Assembly: GCA_016208065.1 (NCBI GenBank)
Contig: JACQYU010000087.1
Span: forward strand, 1-5,249
Source: Candidatus Falkowiibacteriota bacterium
GTDB lineage: Bacteria > Patescibacteriota > Patescibacteriia > Patescibacteriales > GWC2-42-12
Length of the DNA: 5,249 nt
Reading direction: 5' to 3'
Shown here piece by piece: positions 5,109 through 5,249 of this stretch. The stretch's first letter is position 1; every line of letters begins with the position of its first letter. The position numbers and the translations under genes are program-made. A model generated the notes under the pieces. The model did no database searches. It had not been told where the DNA came from and worked only from the letters and a program-made list of their open reading frames with translations.

Positions 5109-5145
5109 GCGGTTTAGCCGCTATGGAGCGGTCCAACCGCTATGA
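5106..5145. repeat. Tandem hairpin repeats at the lepA promoter
   Basis: Two 19-bp units (5108-5126 and 5127-5145) match at 15 of 19 positions, and each is itself a hairpin. The first is ATAGCGG 5106-5112 with CCGCTAT 5118-5124 around TTTAG; the second is AGCGG 5127-5131 with CCGCT 5137-5141 around TCCAA. The differences lie mainly in the loops, so the stems are conserved between units. Their position across the -10/-35 region of lepA would suit paired protein-binding half sites, but a miniature repeat that supplied a promoter by chance is equally possible. Confidence 0.6.
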
Positions 5146-5178
5146 CTATCTTACTGGTTTTTTATTGCTTGGTCAAAT

Positions 5179-5208
5179 AAAAAAAGAGGCCGTTTTTTAG
5201 CGGACTCT
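5179..5208 (-). terminator. Rho-independent terminator of a gene beyond the right edge
   Basis: On the minus strand AGAGTCCG (5208-5201) pairs with CGGCCTCT (5192-5185) with a single mismatch, around an A-rich eight-base loop, and is followed at once by a run of T (5184-5179) and then ATTT. This is a standard intrinsic terminator. It separates lepA from whatever minus-strand gene ends in or beyond 5209-5249 and supports lepA having its own promoter. The A-rich loop and short G+C core make it moderate in strength. The edge carries possible frame ends (stops at 5224-5226 or 5207-5209), but too little to identify a protein. Confidence 0.65.
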
Positions 5209-5249
5209 AAAAATATTTTTGGCTTACCTTAAATACCCCCAGGTATGCA

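Noticed and set aside
5207..5249. C-terminal end of a coding region at the right edge
   Set aside because: The terminator implies that a minus-strand gene ends here, and frames ending at 5224-5226 or 5207-5209 are possible. But 7-13 codons cannot choose a frame or identify a protein, so no CDS is called.

Overview
The window looks like a piece of a small AT-rich bacterial chromosome. It is probably from the Patescibacteria (candidate phyla radiation), perhaps a Parcubacteria-like lineage. That placement is inference from several observations: lysine/isoleucine-rich proteins, weak or absent Shine-Dalgarno sites on most genes, a tRNA without an encoded CCA end, and intergenic spaces packed with palindromes instead of genes. 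No rRNA or clear lineage marker is present. All recognisable genes are on the minus strand, use TAA stops, and contain no in-frame TGA, so the standard bacterial code fits.

Reading in the direction of transcription (right to left): a rho-independent terminator at 5179-5208 closes an unseen gene beyond the right edge. A pair of tandem hairpins (5106-5145) then leads into a TATAAT box placed exactly for leaderless transcription of lepA (elongation factor 4, 5096-3279). After lepA comes an elaborate 88-nt three-tier hairpin (3165-3252), then a 31-codon single-pass membrane peptide (3137-3042) and a second cluster of repeats (2909-3035). recJ (5'-3' single-strand DNA exonuclease) occupies 2896-1166. 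It is followed by a 290-nt gene-free stretch made almost entirely of repeats: a GC-rich hairpin with a (CAGG)5 tail, and a 168-nt AT-rich palindrome whose right arm is split by a GC-rich 20-mer palindrome. Then come an RNase HI gene (874-461), a broken tRNA carrying another copy of the GC-rich hairpin, an intact tRNA-Val(CAC), and the N-terminal 76 codons of a membrane protein running off the left edge.

The protein genes are housekeeping: translation/ribosome assembly (LepA), recombination and repair (RecJ), and RNA:DNA hybrid removal (RNase HI). They do not form an obvious pathway. The most unusual content is the non-coding part: at least three copies of a CCTGCCTGCCGG...CCGGCAGGCAGG palindrome family. 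One appears to lie inside a tRNA and another inside the arm of a larger palindrome, which suggests an actively spreading or once-mobile miniature element. I see no defence system, CRISPR array, integrase or transposase gene.
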